A stretch of DNA of 64,000 bases from Sulfitobacter dubius (GCF_900113435.1 NZ_FOPG01000002.1:310001-374000); one strand, 5' to 3'; shown: positions 8,955 to 19,118, numbered from the stretch's first letter. Translations and numbers: made by a program. Notes: generated by a model not told the origin, from the sequence alone.

Positions 8955-10103
8955 ATGGCAAAACGTGACTACTACGAGGTGCTTGGCGTTGCCAAAGGGG
9001 CCTCTGCCGACGAGATCAAGAAGGCCTACCGCAGCAAGGTCAAAGACCTTCACCCCGACCGCAACAAAGACAATCCAAACGCCGAAGCCCAGTTCAAAGA
9101 AGTGGGCGAAGCTTATGACGTGCTGAAAAGCGACGACAAGAAAGCGGCCTATGATCGCTACGGCCACGCCGCCTTTGAAGGTGGCATGGGCGGCGGGCGT
9201 CCCGGCGGCGGCATGGGCGGCGGTCAGGGCGATTTCTCTTCGGCCTTTTCCGACGTCTTTGACGATCTTTTCGGTGACTTCATGGGCCAACGTGGGGGCG
9301 GCGGCGGACGCCGTGCCGCACGCGGTGCCGACTTGCGCTATAACCTGCGCATCTCGCTCGAAGATGCCTTCTCGGGCATGCAAAAGTCGATCACAGTTCC
9401 GGCCTCTGTCCAGTGTGATTCATGTGACGGCAGCGGTGCCGAGGGCGGCGCAGAGCCGACAACTTGCCCCACCTGTTCGGGCATGGGTAAAGTTCGTGCG
9501 CAGCAGGGTTTCTTCACTGTTGAACGCACCTGCCCCACCTGCTCTGGCATGGGTCAGATCGTCAAGAACCCTTGCAAGAAATGCCGCGGCGCGGGCCGTG
9601 TTGAGAAAGAGCGCACGCTCTCGGTCAACATCCCCGCAGGCGTCGAAACCGGCACCCGCATCCGGCTTGCCGGTGAAGGCGAAGCGGGCATGCGCGGCGG
9701 ACCGTCGGGGGACCTCTATATCTTTATCGAGGTGGCCGATCATGAACTCTTTGAGCGTGACGGGCCGAACCTCTTCTGCCGCGTTCCCGTATCGATGAGC
9801 ACAGCCGCCTTGGGTGGTAATATCGAAGTGCCCACCATCGACGGAGGCCGTGGCCGCGTGCAGATTCCCGCAGGTAGCCAATCGGGCCGTCAGATGCGTC
9901 TGCGCGGCAAGGGCATGCCGCCGCTACGTGGCGGTGGTGTGGGTGACATGATTATCGAACTGGCGGTGGAAACCCCGGTGAACCTGACCGGCCGTCAGAA
10001 AGAACTGCTGCGGGAGTTTGAGGGCGAAGCCCATAACAACAACCCGGAAAGCAGCAATTTCTTCTCGTCCGTCAAATCCTTTTGGGATTCGATGAAAGGC
10101 TGA
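8955..10103 (+). CDS. dnaJ: co-chaperone DnaJ (Hsp40)
   Basis: The 382-residue type I J-protein stimulates the DnaK ATPase and delivers substrates. The J domain carries HPD at residues 33-35. A glycine-rich linker (about 75-115) follows, then four zinc repeats [24 protein letters not shown] and CKKCRGAG (about 154-215), and the C-terminal substrate-binding domains. The gene lies 80 nt after dnaK with the GC hairpin between, and a strong terminator follows. All expected motifs are intact. Confidence 0.98.
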   Translation: MAKRDYYEVLGVAKGASADEIKKAYRSKVKDLHPDRNKDNPNAEAQFKEVGEAYDVLKSDDKKAAYDRYGHAAFEGGMGGGRPGGGMGGGQGDFSSAFSDVFDDLFGDFMGQRGGGGGRRAARGADLRYNLRISLEDAFSGMQKSITVPASVQCDSCDGSGAEGGAEPTTCPTCSGMGKVRAQQGFFTVERTCPTCSGMGQIVKNPCKKCRGAGRVEKERTLSVNIPAGVETGTRIRLAGEGEAGMRGGPSGDLYIFIEVADHELFERDGPNLFCRVPVSMSTAALGGNIEVPTIDGGRGRVQIPAGSQSGRQMRLRGKGMPPLRGGGVGDMIIELAVETPVNLTGRQKELLREFEGEAHNNNPESSNFFSSVKSFWDSMKG

Positions 10104-10110
10104 TATCTGA

Positions 10111-10140
10111 GGGAGCCGCGACAGATGCGGCTCCCTTTTT
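10111..10140 (+). terminator. intrinsic terminator of dnaK-dnaJ
   Basis: GGGAGCCGC (10111-10119) pairs perfectly with GCGGCTCCC (10127-10135), loop of 7 nt, directly followed by TTTTT (10136-10140). It lies 8 nt after the dnaJ stop. Confidence 0.93.
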
Positions 10141-10219
10141 CGCCACGGCTAAACATGGTGAAAGAACTTTTAATTACCCGTTAATCAATTACTAACCACT
10201 TTGGCGCGAAACTCTGGGC

Positions 10220-10981
10220 ATGACCCGCGCCCCGAGAACCTTGGCTGACCAGCCCCTGCCCTATCTGCTGGACGAGACGCGAAATGCGCCGTCTAACACA
10301 GGCAAACAACCCTCCTATATCGCAGATCACCGGCAACGCCTGCGCTGCCGCTTTATCGAAGGGGGCGCGGCGGCGATGCCGGATTATGAGATGCTGGAAC
10401 TTGTTCTTTTCCGAGCCATTCCCCGCCGCGATGTGAAACCACTCGCCCGCGAATTGCTGGACCATTTTGGCGACTTCAACCGCGTCATCACAGCACCCGC
10501 ACCGCGCCTGCGTGATATCAAAGGCATCGGCGAAGCGGTGATTGTCGAACTAAAGATTATTGAGGCTGCAGCCCAGCGATTGGCCCGTGCGAAGGTGCTG
10601 CAGCGGCATATCGTGTCCTCTTGGGATGCTTTGCTGGACTACTGTCACACCACCATGGCCCATCTGGAGATGGAGCAGTTTCGCGTCCTCTATCTGGACC
10701 GCAAGAACGTCCTTATCGCGGATGAAGCACAGGCCAAGGGGACCGTTGATCATGTGCCGGTCTACCCGCGCGAAGTTGCCAAACGGGCGTTAGAACTGAA
10801 TGCCAGCGCAATCATTCTCGTGCACAACCACCCGTCGGGCGATCCCAGCCCTTCAAGATCGGACATCGACATGACGCGGCAAGTCGCCGCCGCCTGTGAC
10901 GCTTTGGGGTTAACCCTGCATGATCACCTAATCATCGGCAAATCGCGCGAGCTAAGTTTCCGGAGCGAGGGGCACCTTTAG
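10220..10981 (+). CDS. radC: RadC family JAB/MPN+ protein
   Basis: The 253-residue protein has an N-terminal helix-hairpin-helix part (RLRDIKGIGEAVIVELK) and a C-terminal MPN+/JAB-fold domain with the metal signature HNHPSGDPSPSRSD near residue 200. RadC was linked to DNA repair, but its biochemical role is unsettled and a direct repair role has been questioned. The first 40 residues are weakly conserved, so the ATG at 10220 is the least certain point. It stands alone after the dnaJ terminator. The opposing gene ends at 10993, 12 nt beyond its stop. Confidence 0.92.
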   Translation: MTRAPRTLADQPLPYLLDETRNAPSNTGKQPSYIADHRQRLRCRFIEGGAAAMPDYEMLELVLFRAIPRRDVKPLARELLDHFGDFNRVITAPAPRLRDIKGIGEAVIVELKIIEAAAQRLARAKVLQRHIVSSWDALLDYCHTTMAHLEMEQFRVLYLDRKNVLIADEAQAKGTVDHVPVYPREVAKRALELNASAIILVHNHPSGDPSPSRSDIDMTRQVAAACDALGLTLHDHLIIGKSRELSFRSEGHL

Positions 10982-10992
10982 GCACGCGCCCC

Positions 10993-12552
10993 TTAGCGCA
11001 CCCAAACCTCAACCCGACGGTTGGCCTGACGGCCCCATTCGCTGTCATCGCAGGCAATCGGCATTGCTTCGCCAAAGGCATCCACCCACAGATCAATACG
11101 CGACAGATTGGCGGTCACCGCAGCAGCGCTGACCGCACGTTGCACCGCCTCGGCGCGGCGCAGCGCGATTTCACGATTGGCCCTTGCGGCCCCCTCTCCA
11201 TCGCTGAACCCCACGAACATTAACCGCCGCGCGTCATACTGGCCCTGCTCCAACGCGCGGGCCAATTGCTGGACGTTGGACCGCGACTGCGCATCAAGCC
11301 GGATCGACCCGGCCTCGAACCGGAAGGAGGTGGTGAGCCGCGCCATCGGCACAAGCGTCGCCGTCATGCGCTGCAACTCTTCCAGCGGGGTTTCGACACC
11401 GGCGGTGATGATCGCATTTGCAAAACGATTGCCCTGTTCCTCTACCGGGATTTCTTCGGGTGTTTGATCCACGAACCCGGCCCTACGGATCACGATCTGT
11501 GCCGATGGGCCGCGGGTAAAGGCGAGAAATTCGCGTGTAATTAGCGGCAGCCGGCGCGCCGGGAAATAGAGAAACATCGGCGCGGTCAGCGGGTAATCTT
11601 CGGTCTTGATCGTGCGGCGTGCGGCATCCAGCGCAAAACCGCAGTTGCCGCCAAGGGTCAGCACTTCGGTCCCCCCCTGTTCGGCATAGCTGGTGATGCC
11701 AAGCGCAAAGACATCCCGCGCGACCGCTTCTGCCAGCGCGTCGGGCATGGCATGGCGGGTGACATCGGCGCTCAGTTCCAGCCCGGCGGGTGTGAGCACC
11801 TGATCCACGATCGCTTGGCTCAGCCCGCTGTCGACAGTCGGCAGGTGCAATTCAATGGGCGCGTCTGGACCACCTAAGCGCTGCCAGTTCTTGATCTCTC
11901 CGGCAAACACCCGCGCCAATGTCAGCGGAGAAATCTGTTTCACCGGATTTGACGCCGCCACCACAGGAACCACAGCATCCAGTGCTAGGACCCGACTGCG
12001 GTTGGTCCCGGTCAGATCACCCAGCCCCGCATCGCGGGCGTTGGTCCGCTCGTCGCGGCGCACTTCACGCAGGGCCATCACCACATCTGCTTCATCCGCC
12101 AATAGATCGGCAAAGCCTTCGTTGGTATTGGTCGCGCGAAAATCAAACCGGGCGGCAAGTTTGCCGTCATCCTTACGCGACAGCAGCAGCGCAAAACGCC
12201 CCGCTTCGCCGTCTTCGCGGTCGACGGTATAGCCCTGCCGCGCAGCGAAGGCATCGATCAGCGCGGGCATCAAGACTGCTCCCATGGTGGCGGAGCCCGA
12301 GAAGCGCACCTCGGCCACGAAATCCTCTAGGTTGGGGCAACCCGGCCCGGCGCAGGACACGCCGCTGCTGTCGACAGTTAACTCGCCATAGTCGGTTTCG
12401 ACCCGGTAGAATTCCCCGTCAAACCCTAGCAGGGTACCGCTGAGTTCGACGCTGCCATCGCGTGAGGATAGCGCGACATCCTGCGCCGCGCCCGTAACCG
12501 CCGTAAAAAGCAAAAGTGCGGCGCTGATCGCCGCACGTTTCAACCCGTTCAT
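10993..12552 (-). CDS. PstS-like substrate-binding domain fused to OmpA peptidoglycan-binding domain
   Basis: The 519-residue protein has a signal peptide (about 1-23). A PstS-like periplasmic binding region (about 85-370) contains VRFSGSATMGAVLMPAL, where phosphate-binding proteins have the first anion-binding loop, and LTLARVFAGEIKNWQRLG, a PstS family block. From about 395 to 519 an OmpA/MotB domain follows, with FVGFSDGEGAARANREIALR and the end QANRRVEVWVR. The OmpA part should hold the protein on peptidoglycan in the periplasm. Whether it binds phosphate is inferred; no pst genes are nearby. ATG 12552 has AGG close upstream. It follows the 323-residue unknown gene by 19 nt, so the pair is likely one operon. 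Confidence 0.85.
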   Translation of the reverse strand: MNGLKRAAISAALLLFTAVTGAAQDVALSSRDGSVELSGTLLGFDGEFYRVETDYGELTVDSSGVSCAGPGCPNLEDFVAEVRFSGSATMGAVLMPALIDAFAARQGYTVDREDGEAGRFALLLSRKDDGKLAARFDFRATNTNEGFADLLADEADVVMALREVRRDERTNARDAGLGDLTGTNRSRVLALDAVVPVVAASNPVKQISPLTLARVFAGEIKNWQRLGGPDAPIELHLPTVDSGLSQAIVDQVLTPAGLELSADVTRHAMPDALAEAVARDVFALGITSYAEQGGTEVLTLGGNCGFALDAARRTIKTEDYPLTAPMFLYFPARRLPLITREFLAFTRGPSAQIVIRRAGFVDQTPEEIPVEEQGNRFANAIITAGVETPLEELQRMTATLVPMARLTTSFRFEAGSIRLDAQSRSNVQQLARALEQGQYDARRLMFVGFSDGEGAARANREIALRRAEAVQRAVSAAAVTANLSRIDLWVDAFGEAMPIACDDSEWGRQANRRVEVWVR

Positions 12553-12571
12553 CTAGACCTACCCGGTTGCG

Positions 12572-13543
12572 TCAGTTCTGCGCGACTTTCAGGTCTTGGA
12601 GCAAATTATTCAACACCAGAAAGTTGCCAACCGCATCACAGTCCGGCACCGCGAGGGTCAGGTTCTGGGTTTTCACCTGATCGGTGCCACGCAATTCCAG
12701 CGCCTGTGCTTCGATCTCAAGCCCACAGTTGGACTTGCTGACCTCGGCCTCCACACTCAGCGCGACATCGCCTTCTTGCGCCGCTGCGGCGACTGGAAAG
12801 CTATAGATTTCGGCCATCAACGGCTCAGCCACATCGGTATCGCCATTGCGGATCATGAAGCCACCTTCGCCCAGCACGGCGGTTGCCATATCGCGGGGCG
12901 CACCCGACCAAACATGGCCTGCATCGCCGTAATCCGCGCCAAATTCGCGGGCATGCAGTTCAAAGCCAGCGGCGCCTTTCCATTGCAACACCACGCGGTT
13001 GAAGTCAGACAGTTCCGGCACAGTGGTTTGCGCCACAGCGCCATCGCCGTTGCCGAAGGCCAAGATAAAAACCGCCTCTTCGGCCAAGGCGGGCACGGTG
13101 ACATTCAACCGCCCCTTGTCATCCGTTACTTCGGTGAAGATCATCCCGTTGTGATGCACGGTCAGCCGCTCATTGGGCAGGCACGCGGCATCCAGCGCCA
13201 ACTTTACCATCGCCGCTGCAACGGCCTGAGCATTTGCGGTAATGTCACATGCAGCGGTGATCGCGACGCCATGGCTTTCGGGGGCGGGCGGCAGACCTTG
13301 CGGGGCGGCGGCCTTGGTCACCTGCGCGTCAGGCAGCGGAAGAGCGATTTCACTGTCAAGGGTGGCAGAAGTTAGGGTGATGCCCTCAACTTCTAGCAAC
13401 GCGCCATTGCTCGCCACAGGGCGCTGCTTTTCGGCCGCACCATAGCGCTGTTCGGCAGTGTCAGAGCTTTGCATGACAAAGCCGATGCCTACGGCGCAGG
13501 CCAGAGTACCGACAGTGGTCAGAATTTCTTTGGTGCGGCGCAT
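12572..13543 (-). CDS. membrane-anchored protein of unknown function next to secA
   Basis: The product has 323 residues. I do not recognise a domain. Residues about 9-25 (TVGTLACAVGIGFVM) form an N-terminal membrane anchor or uncleaved signal, so the rest is probably periplasmic. The body has regular beta-rich segments and four cysteines that could form two disulfides (in AACDIT, AACLPN, SNCGLE and PDCDAV). A strong ribosome binding site AAGGAG precedes the ATG. It lies about 100 nt downstream of secA and 19 nt upstream of the PstS-like/OmpA gene. I recall related Rhodobacterales proteins being labelled translocase because of position only; I would not accept that name on this evidence. Confidence 0.75.
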   Translation of the reverse strand: MRRTKEILTTVGTLACAVGIGFVMQSSDTAEQRYGAAEKQRPVASNGALLEVEGITLTSATLDSEIALPLPDAQVTKAAAPQGLPPAPESHGVAITAACDITANAQAVAAAMVKLALDAACLPNERLTVHHNGMIFTEVTDDKGRLNVTVPALAEEAVFILAFGNGDGAVAQTTVPELSDFNRVVLQWKGAAGFELHAREFGADYGDAGHVWSGAPRDMATAVLGEGGFMIRNGDTDVAEPLMAEIYSFPVAAAAQEGDVALSVEAEVSKSNCGLEIEAQALELRGTDQVKTQNLTLAVPDCDAVGNFLVLNNLLQDLKVAQN

Positions 13544-13590
13544 GACAAGTCTCCTTGAACGGATTCGTTGGAGACTTTATGGGCTAGGAT

Positions 13591-13611
13591 CAGGGCCGGG
13601 GTATGGCCCTG
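13591..13611 (-). other. stem-loop in the gap downstream of secA
   Basis: CAGGGCC (13591-13597) pairs with GGCCCTG (13605-13611), loop of 7 nt, 34 nt after the secA stop. No T-tract follows on either strand. It may weaken read-through from secA into the unknown gene or protect the secA 3' end. Confidence 0.45.
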
Positions 13612-13644
13612 AAAAGCCAAGTTATGGGCGAAAAGGTGGCGGAC

Positions 13645-16347
13645 CTATTTGATTTCGCCGTGGCAATGTTTGAACTTTTTGCCCGAGCCACAGGGGCAGA
13701 GATCGTTCCGGCCTGGGTTGCCCCATGTGGACGGATCATTCTCATCAAAGCCCGGTGCGGCAGCCTCTGCCTGCTCAGATGCCTCATCGGCAGCCTCGGT
13801 CGCGGCGGCTTGCATCGCGGCCTGACGGTCAGCCATTTCCTGCATCATCTCGCGGCGCTGCTCTTCGCTCATCGGTTGGATTTGGCCCAGCTTCTGGGTC
13901 ACGTCCTGCCGCAGACTGTCGAGCATCGTCTCAAACAGTTGGAATGCTTCGTTCTTGTACTCGTTCAGCGGATCGCGCTGCGCGTAGCTGCGAAAGCCCA
14001 CGACCGAGCGCAGATGCTCCAGCGTCAGCAGGTGGTCGCGCCATTTGGTGTCGATGGCCTGCAACAGCAACTGTTTCTCGATGTTGCGCATGTTCTCTTC
14101 GCCAAAGGCCTCGGCCTTTTTGGCCATCAGCTCATCGGTGGCTTTCATCAGACGCTCGCGGATCACTTCGTCATCCACGCCATCTTCTTCACACCATGCG
14201 ATGATCGGCACGTCGACGTTCAGCTGTTCGATCACCGCGGCATAGAAACCTTGGGTGTCCCACTGATCGGCGTAGGTCTTGGGCGGCATATAGGTGTCGA
14301 TCAAATCGTCGATCACCTGCTCGCGCATGTCTGTGACGATCTCATTAAGGTTCTCCGCCTCCATGATCTCGCGGCGCTGGCCAAAGATGACTTTGCGCTG
14401 CTCGTTCATCACATCGTCGAACTTCAACAACTGCTTACGGATGTCAAAGTTGCGACCTTCGACCTTCGCCTGCGCGCGCTCAAGCGACTTGTTTACCCAA
14501 GGGTGCACAATCGCTTCGCCTTCTTTGAGGCCGAGCGTGGTCAGCACTTTCTCGAGCCGTTCCGAGCCGAAGATGCGCATCAGATCATCTTCAAGCGACA
14601 GGAAGAAAGAGGTGCGGCCCGGATCGCCCTGACGGCCCGAACGGCCGCGTAGCTGGTTGTCGATGCGGCGGCTCTCGTGACGCTCAGACGCCAGAACGTA
14701 GAGACCACCGGCCTCTAGCACCTTCTGTTTTTCCTCGGCGTGCTGCGCCTCGATCTGGGCACGGATGTTCGCCGGGTCAGCTTCGGGGTCAGCGTCCAGT
14801 GCATCCAACACTTTCAACTCAACGTTGCCGCCCAGCTGGATGTCGGTGCCGCGACCCGCCATGTTGGTGGCGATGGTCACGGCACCCAGCTTACCAGCAT
14901 CGGCGATGATCTGTGCTTCTTGCTCGTGCTGGCGGGCGTTAAGCACATTATGCGCGATCCCATCGGCCGTCAGCATAGCGCTCAGCTGTTCGGACTTTTC
15001 GATCGAGGTGGTGCCGACAAGGCAGGGCTGACCCTTGGCGTGGGCCTCCTTCACCTTTTCAATCATCGCCTCGTATTTCTCGCGCGCGGTGCGGTAAACG
15101 GCGTCGTCTTCGTCGACACGGGCAATCGGCACGTTGGTCGGCACTTCGACAACGCCAAGACCGTAGATCTCGGCGAATTCCTCGGCTTCGGTCAGGGCCG
15201 TGCCGGTCATGCCGCCCAGCTTGTCGTAAAGACGGAAGTAGTTCTGGAAAGTAACGCTTGCGAGGGTCACGTTCTCGGGCTGGATGTCGACGCCCTCTTT
15301 GGCTTCAATCGCTTGGTGCAGGCCATCCGACAGGCGGCGGCCCGGCATCATGCGACCGGTGAATTCGTCGATCAACGTCACAGCGCCATCGCGGACGATG
15401 TAGTCTTTGTCGCGCTGGAACAGTTTATGCGCACGCAGACCTTGGTTGACGTGGTGCACGATGGTCGTGCTTTCGGGATCATAAAGGGTCATCCCCTCTT
15501 CGATCAGATCACGGGCGCGCAACTGCTCTTCGAGGAACTCATTGCCCTCATCGGTGAAGGTCACGTTGCGGGTTTTCTCGTCGAGCTCGTAATGCTCTTC
15601 GGTCAACGAGGGGATCAGCGTGTCGATGATCTGATACATCTCAGAACGATCCTGCGAGGGGCCGGAGATGATCAGCGGCGTCCGCGCTTCGTCGATCAGA
15701 ATGCTGTCGACTTCGTCCACGATGGCAAAGTTATGCCCGTGTTGCAGCATGTCCGACAGGTTCGATTTCATGTTGTCGCGCAGGTAGTCGAAACCCAACT
15801 CGTTGTTGGTGGCATAGGTGATGTCGCAGGCATAGGCCGCGCGCTTCTGGTCTTCGGGCATGCCGGAATAAGCGACCCCGGTGGTCAGTCCCAAGGCGCC
15901 AAATACTTTGCTCATCCATTCGGCGTCACGTTTGGCAAGGTATTCGTTCACCGTTACCACATGCACACCTTTATGCGTGAGCCCGTTGAGGTAGGCTGCG
16001 AAAGTCGCAGTCAGGGTCTTGCCTTCACCTGTCTTTTGTTCGGCGATATTGCCCTGATGCAGGAAAATCCCGCCCAAAAGCTGCGTGTCGAAAGCCCGCA
16101 AGCCAAGGGTGCGGCGGGCCGCTTCCCGGCAGTTGGCAAAAGCCTCAGGCAGCAGATCGTCAAGGCTTTCACCCGCATTTGCGCGTTTGGCTAGTTCTTC
16201 CGTGCGCGCCTTGATCTCTTCGTCGCTCAGCTTTTCAAACTCAGGCTCCAGCGCATTGATCCGTGCCACAAGCGGACGGGTCGCCTTGATCTTCCGGTCG
16301 TTTGGCGTGCCAAAGACCTTTTTGGCGATTGTTCCGATACCCAGCAT
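13645..16347 (-). CDS. secA: preprotein translocase ATPase SecA
   Basis: I start at ATG 16347 ([13 protein letters not shown]), giving 900 residues; the frame extends 41 codons further but that part is unlike SecA, and GGGAG precedes the chosen ATG. SecA drives post-translational export through SecYEG. Walker A is in [10 protein letters not shown] (104-113), the DEAD-like motif in [16 protein letters not shown] (about 210), and the C-terminal zinc finger [13 protein letters not shown] (about 884-896) binds SecB and phospholipids. The gene is divergent from the parvulin gene, an exported folding factor. Confidence 0.98.
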   Translation of the reverse strand: MLGIGTIAKKVFGTPNDRKIKATRPLVARINALEPEFEKLSDEEIKARTEELAKRANAGESLDDLLPEAFANCREAARRTLGLRAFDTQLLGGIFLHQGNIAEQKTGEGKTLTATFAAYLNGLTHKGVHVVTVNEYLAKRDAEWMSKVFGALGLTTGVAYSGMPEDQKRAAYACDITYATNNELGFDYLRDNMKSNLSDMLQHGHNFAIVDEVDSILIDEARTPLIISGPSQDRSEMYQIIDTLIPSLTEEHYELDEKTRNVTFTDEGNEFLEEQLRARDLIEEGMTLYDPESTTIVHHVNQGLRAHKLFQRDKDYIVRDGAVTLIDEFTGRMMPGRRLSDGLHQAIEAKEGVDIQPENVTLASVTFQNYFRLYDKLGGMTGTALTEAEEFAEIYGLGVVEVPTNVPIARVDEDDAVYRTAREKYEAMIEKVKEAHAKGQPCLVGTTSIEKSEQLSAMLTADGIAHNVLNARQHEQEAQIIADAGKLGAVTIATNMAGRGTDIQLGGNVELKVLDALDADPEADPANIRAQIEAQHAEEKQKVLEAGGLYVLASERHESRRIDNQLRGRSGRQGDPGRTSFFLSLEDDLMRIFGSERLEKVLTTLGLKEGEAIVHPWVNKSLERAQAKVEGRNFDIRKQLLKFDDVMNEQRKVIFGQRREIMEAENLNEIVTDMREQVIDDLIDTYMPPKTYADQWDTQGFYAAVIEQLNVDVPIIAWCEEDGVDDEVIRERLMKATDELMAKKAEAFGEENMRNIEKQLLLQAIDTKWRDHLLTLEHLRSVVGFRSYAQRDPLNEYKNEAFQLFETMLDSLRQDVTQKLGQIQPMSEEQRREMMQEMADRQAAMQAAATEAADEASEQAEAAAPGFDENDPSTWGNPGRNDLCPCGSGKKFKHCHGEIK

Positions 16348-16481
16348 GTAATCTCCCGCCGAAGTTATGGTGTCTTGCGCCGATCTGGTTGCCGAGCGCC
16401 ATGGCAGCCCATAGATAGTGGATGAGCCCGCGCCTCTCAGCGCCATAAGGCGATGTAAGGGGCGTGCCATACACTGTCAAT

Positions 16482-16497
16482 GTAGCAGCCCTGCTAC
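16482..16497. other. inverted repeat in the secA / parvulin gene intergenic region
   Basis: GTAGCAG (16482-16488) and CTGCTAC (16491-16497) form a perfect 7-bp inverted repeat with a 2-nt centre, 23 nt before the parvulin ATG. It could be an operator or a small RNA hairpin covering the leader. Nothing else supports a function. Confidence 0.35.
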
Positions 16498-16520
16498 GAA
16501 GGAAGCGATTGGACCCAACC

Positions 16521-17369
16521 ATGCAAAAACCCCTCACTTTTCTGTCGTCTTTGGCGCTTGCCGCCGCTGTGGCGCTGCCTGTAGCCGCCCAAGACGAACC
16601 GGGTGTCGACACGGTTGTTGCCACAGTCAACGACACCGAGATCACGCTTGGGCATATGCTCGTAGCACGTGCCACCCTGCCCCAGCAGTATCAGCAGTTG
16701 CCCGATGACGTGCTGTTCAAAGGCATCCTTGACCAGCTTGTGCAGCAGACAGCCCTCGCCGACAGCTTTACCGGCGAATTGCCGCCACGCGTGACCTTGT
16801 CGATCGAAAACGAAACCCGTTCGCTCACCGCAGGTGAGGCGATCGAAGGCGTGATGGCCGAAGATGTCAGCGACGAAGAACTGCAAGCCGCCTATGACGC
16901 GCAGTACAAAGACGCCGAGCGTGAGCAGGAATTCAACGCCTCGCACATCCTTGTCGAAACCAAGGAAGAAGCCGACGCGATCAAGGCTGAACTCGACGGC
17001 GGTGCGGACTTTGCCGAAATCGCCAAAGAGAAATCGACCGGCCCCTCCGGCCCCGGTGGCGGTTCGCTCGGTTGGTTCGGCCCCGGCATGATGGTTCCCG
17101 CCTTTGAAGAGGCCGTGGCTGGCATGGAAGCCGGCAGCGTGTCTGATCCCGTGGAAACCCAGTTTGGCTGGCATGTCATCAAGCTGAACGAGACCCGCAC
17201 CGCCGAAGCGCCCGCGCTGGAAGATGTGCGTGAAGAGCTTGAGACCCAAGTGCGCCAGACCAAAGTGCAGGATGCCATCGAAAGCCTGACCGAAGCCGCC
17301 GAGGTTGACCGCAGCGCCGCCGAAGGCATCGACCCTACTGTTCTCAAAAACACTGAATGGCTGAACTAA
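16521..17369 (+). CDS. periplasmic parvulin-type peptidyl-prolyl cis-trans isomerase
   Basis: I start at ATG 16521, where a clean signal peptide begins (LTFLSSLALAAAVALPVAAQ, cut near residue 24); total 282 residues. After a helical SurA/PrsA-like N-region, the parvulin domain (about 137-228) has FNASHILVETKEEADAI, GGGSLGWFGPGMMVPAFEEA and QFGWHVIKLNE, which are the rotamase signatures. It should assist folding of exported proteins in the periplasm. It is divergent from secA and followed after 3 nt by argJ, so it may head an operon with argJ and mutT; this functional mix is common in the group. Confidence 0.93.
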   Translation: MQKPLTFLSSLALAAAVALPVAAQDEPGVDTVVATVNDTEITLGHMLVARATLPQQYQQLPDDVLFKGILDQLVQQTALADSFTGELPPRVTLSIENETRSLTAGEAIEGVMAEDVSDEELQAAYDAQYKDAEREQEFNASHILVETKEEADAIKAELDGGADFAEIAKEKSTGPSGPGGGSLGWFGPGMMVPAFEEAVAGMEAGSVSDPVETQFGWHVIKLNETRTAEAPALEDVREELETQVRQTKVQDAIESLTEAAEVDRSAAEGIDPTVLKNTEWLN

Positions 17370-17372
17370 CTC

Positions 17373-18599
17373 ATGGCTAAATCACTGGCTGTCTCGCCGC
17401 TCGCCCCGGCCCGTTTCCCTGAACTGCCGGTCATCGACGGCGTGACATTTGCCACCATCGCCGCTGGCGTGCGCTATCAAGGCCGCACCGACGTGATGTT
17501 GGCGAAACTGGCGCCGGGCAGTGCTGTGGCGGGGGCGTTCACACGCTCTGCCACCCGTGCGGCCCCGGTGCTGGACTGCCAGGCAAAAATCGGCGGCGCC
17601 TCAGATGAGGGCGCCGCCATCGTCGTGAACTCCGGCAATGCCAACGCCTTTACCGGGCGCGGCGGCACCGACGCGGTTGAGGCGATCACCGCCGCCGCTG
17701 CCGAAGCCTGCGGTGTGCCGCAATCGCGAGTCTTCACCTCCTCCACCGGCGTCATCGGTGAACCCCTGCCCCATGAGCGTATCACTGCCGTATTGGGGGA
17801 CCTTCACGCGAAACTTGACCCTGCAGGCATCGAAGACGCCGCGCGGGCGATCATGACCACCGACACTTTCCCTAAAGGCGCGAGCGCCAAGCTCGAGATT
17901 GACGGCAAAACGGTTTCAATCGCCGGTATCGCCAAAGGATCGGGCATGATTGCCCCTGATATGGCCACCATGCTGGTCTATATCTTTACTGACGCTCTTA
18001 TCTCCCAAGACAAACTGCAACAGCGCCTGTCGACCCATACAGAGACGACGTTCAACTGCATCACAGTTGATAGCGACACATCAACGTCAGACGCGCTGAT
18101 TATGGCCGCTACGGGAGCATCCGGCGTCGATGTATCCGACAACGAAGACTTTGACGCAGCGCTGCGCGATGTGATGCTTGATCTGGCGCATCAGGTCGTC
18201 AAAGACGGCGAAGGGGCACAAAAGTTCGTCGAAGTGGCCGTGACGGGTGCGTCGAACGATACCGAAGCCAAGGTTCACGCCATGGCCATCGCGAACTCTC
18301 CGCTGATCAAAACTGCCATCGCTGGACAAGACCCTAACTGGGGCCGCGTCGTGATGGCCATCGGCAAATCGGGTGCCGCAGCAGACCGCGACCGCCTGTC
18401 GATCCGGTTCGGCGATGTTGAAGTCGCACGAGACGGCTGGCGCAGTCCTGATTATTCAGAGGATGACGCCGCCGCGCATATGAAGGGCGAGAATATCGTG
18501 ATCGGCGTTGACCTAGGCCTCGGCGAAGGCGCTTGCACGGTCTGGACCTGCGACCTGACCCACGGCTACATCGACATCAACGCCGATTACCGGTCTTGA
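17373..18599 (+). CDS. argJ: bifunctional glutamate N-acetyltransferase / N-acetylglutamate synthase ArgJ
   Basis: The 408-residue protein recycles the acetyl group from N-acetylornithine to glutamate in arginine synthesis. It is made as a precursor that cuts itself before the nucleophile Thr in GMIAPDMATML; here this is T199. NSGNANAFTG (86-95) and STGVIGEPLP (124-133) are further family motifs. Spacing of 3 nt from the parvulin gene and 4 nt to mutT indicates one transcript. argG is at 45.5 kb. Whether it also has the acetyl-CoA-dependent first activity cannot be told from sequence alone. Confidence 0.97.
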   Translation: MAKSLAVSPLAPARFPELPVIDGVTFATIAAGVRYQGRTDVMLAKLAPGSAVAGAFTRSATRAAPVLDCQAKIGGASDEGAAIVVNSGNANAFTGRGGTDAVEAITAAAAEACGVPQSRVFTSSTGVIGEPLPHERITAVLGDLHAKLDPAGIEDAARAIMTTDTFPKGASAKLEIDGKTVSIAGIAKGSGMIAPDMATMLVYIFTDALISQDKLQQRLSTHTETTFNCITVDSDTSTSDALIMAATGASGVDVSDNEDFDAALRDVMLDLAHQVVKDGEGAQKFVEVAVTGASNDTEAKVHAMAIANSPLIKTAIAGQDPNWGRVVMAIGKSGAAADRDRLSIRFGDVEVARDGWRSPDYSEDDAAAHMKGENIVIGVDLGLGEGACTVWTCDLTHGYIDINADYRS

Positions 18600-18603
18600 A
18601 CCG

Positions 18604-19002
18604 ATGAAAACAGTGCTCGTCTCTGCCGCCGCGTTGATCGACGTCGACGGTCGCGTCCTTCTGGCCCAGCGGCCCGAAGGCAAGCCCATGGCTGGCCTAT
18701 GGGAGTTTCCGGGCGGCAAGATCGACCCCGGAGAAACACCCGAAGCGGCGCTGATCCGGGAACTGCACGAAGAACTGGGGATCGAGACGTGGGAATCCTG
18801 CCTCGCCCCACTGACCTTTGCCAGTCATAGCTATAGTGATTTTCATCTTCTGATGCCGCTTTTCGCTTGTCGGAAATGGGGCGGAACGCCTGTTTCACGT
18901 GAGGGGCAGACGTTGAAATGGGTGCGCCCAAACGAAATGCGCGCCTATCCCATGCCCGAAGCAGACGTGCCGCTTATATCAACTCTGCGTGACTGGCTCT
19001 AG
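18604..19002 (+). CDS. mutT: 8-oxo-dGTP diphosphatase MutT
   Basis: The 132-residue Nudix hydrolase cleans 8-oxo-dGTP from the nucleotide pool. The full Nudix box runs from G37 to G59 with the core RELHEELG (52-59) in the form G-x5-E-x7-REUxEExG. GLWEFPGGK (31-39) is the MutT-typical entry to the box. The gene starts 4 nt after argJ. The gene end at 19002 is the last of the operon. MutS (52 kb) and RdgB (57 kb) are other pool and mismatch functions in the window. Confidence 0.94.
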   Translation: MKTVLVSAAALIDVDGRVLLAQRPEGKPMAGLWEFPGGKIDPGETPEAALIRELHEELGIETWESCLAPLTFASHSYSDFHLLMPLFACRKWGGTPVSREGQTLKWVRPNEMRAYPMPEADVPLISTLRDWL

Positions 19003-19118
19003 CGGATCGTTGCAAAAATGCCCTAGTAATTACTCTAGCTCGGCATGTTGCGAAATATTTAACCACTAGCGCACCATACTGAGGCAGACTTGTAACATCT
19101 GTATGAAAGGGTGCCGAC

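Noticed and set aside
14740-16194. 484-codon plus-strand frame opposite secA
   Set aside because: Shadow frame of secA; similar shadows lie opposite nusA, argG and maeB.
18891-18906. Possible third parS in mutT (TGTTTCACGTGAGGGG)
   Set aside because: Only the first 12 of 16 bases match and the palindrome is broken, while the two true sites are perfect. ParB might bind weakly, but there is no support.
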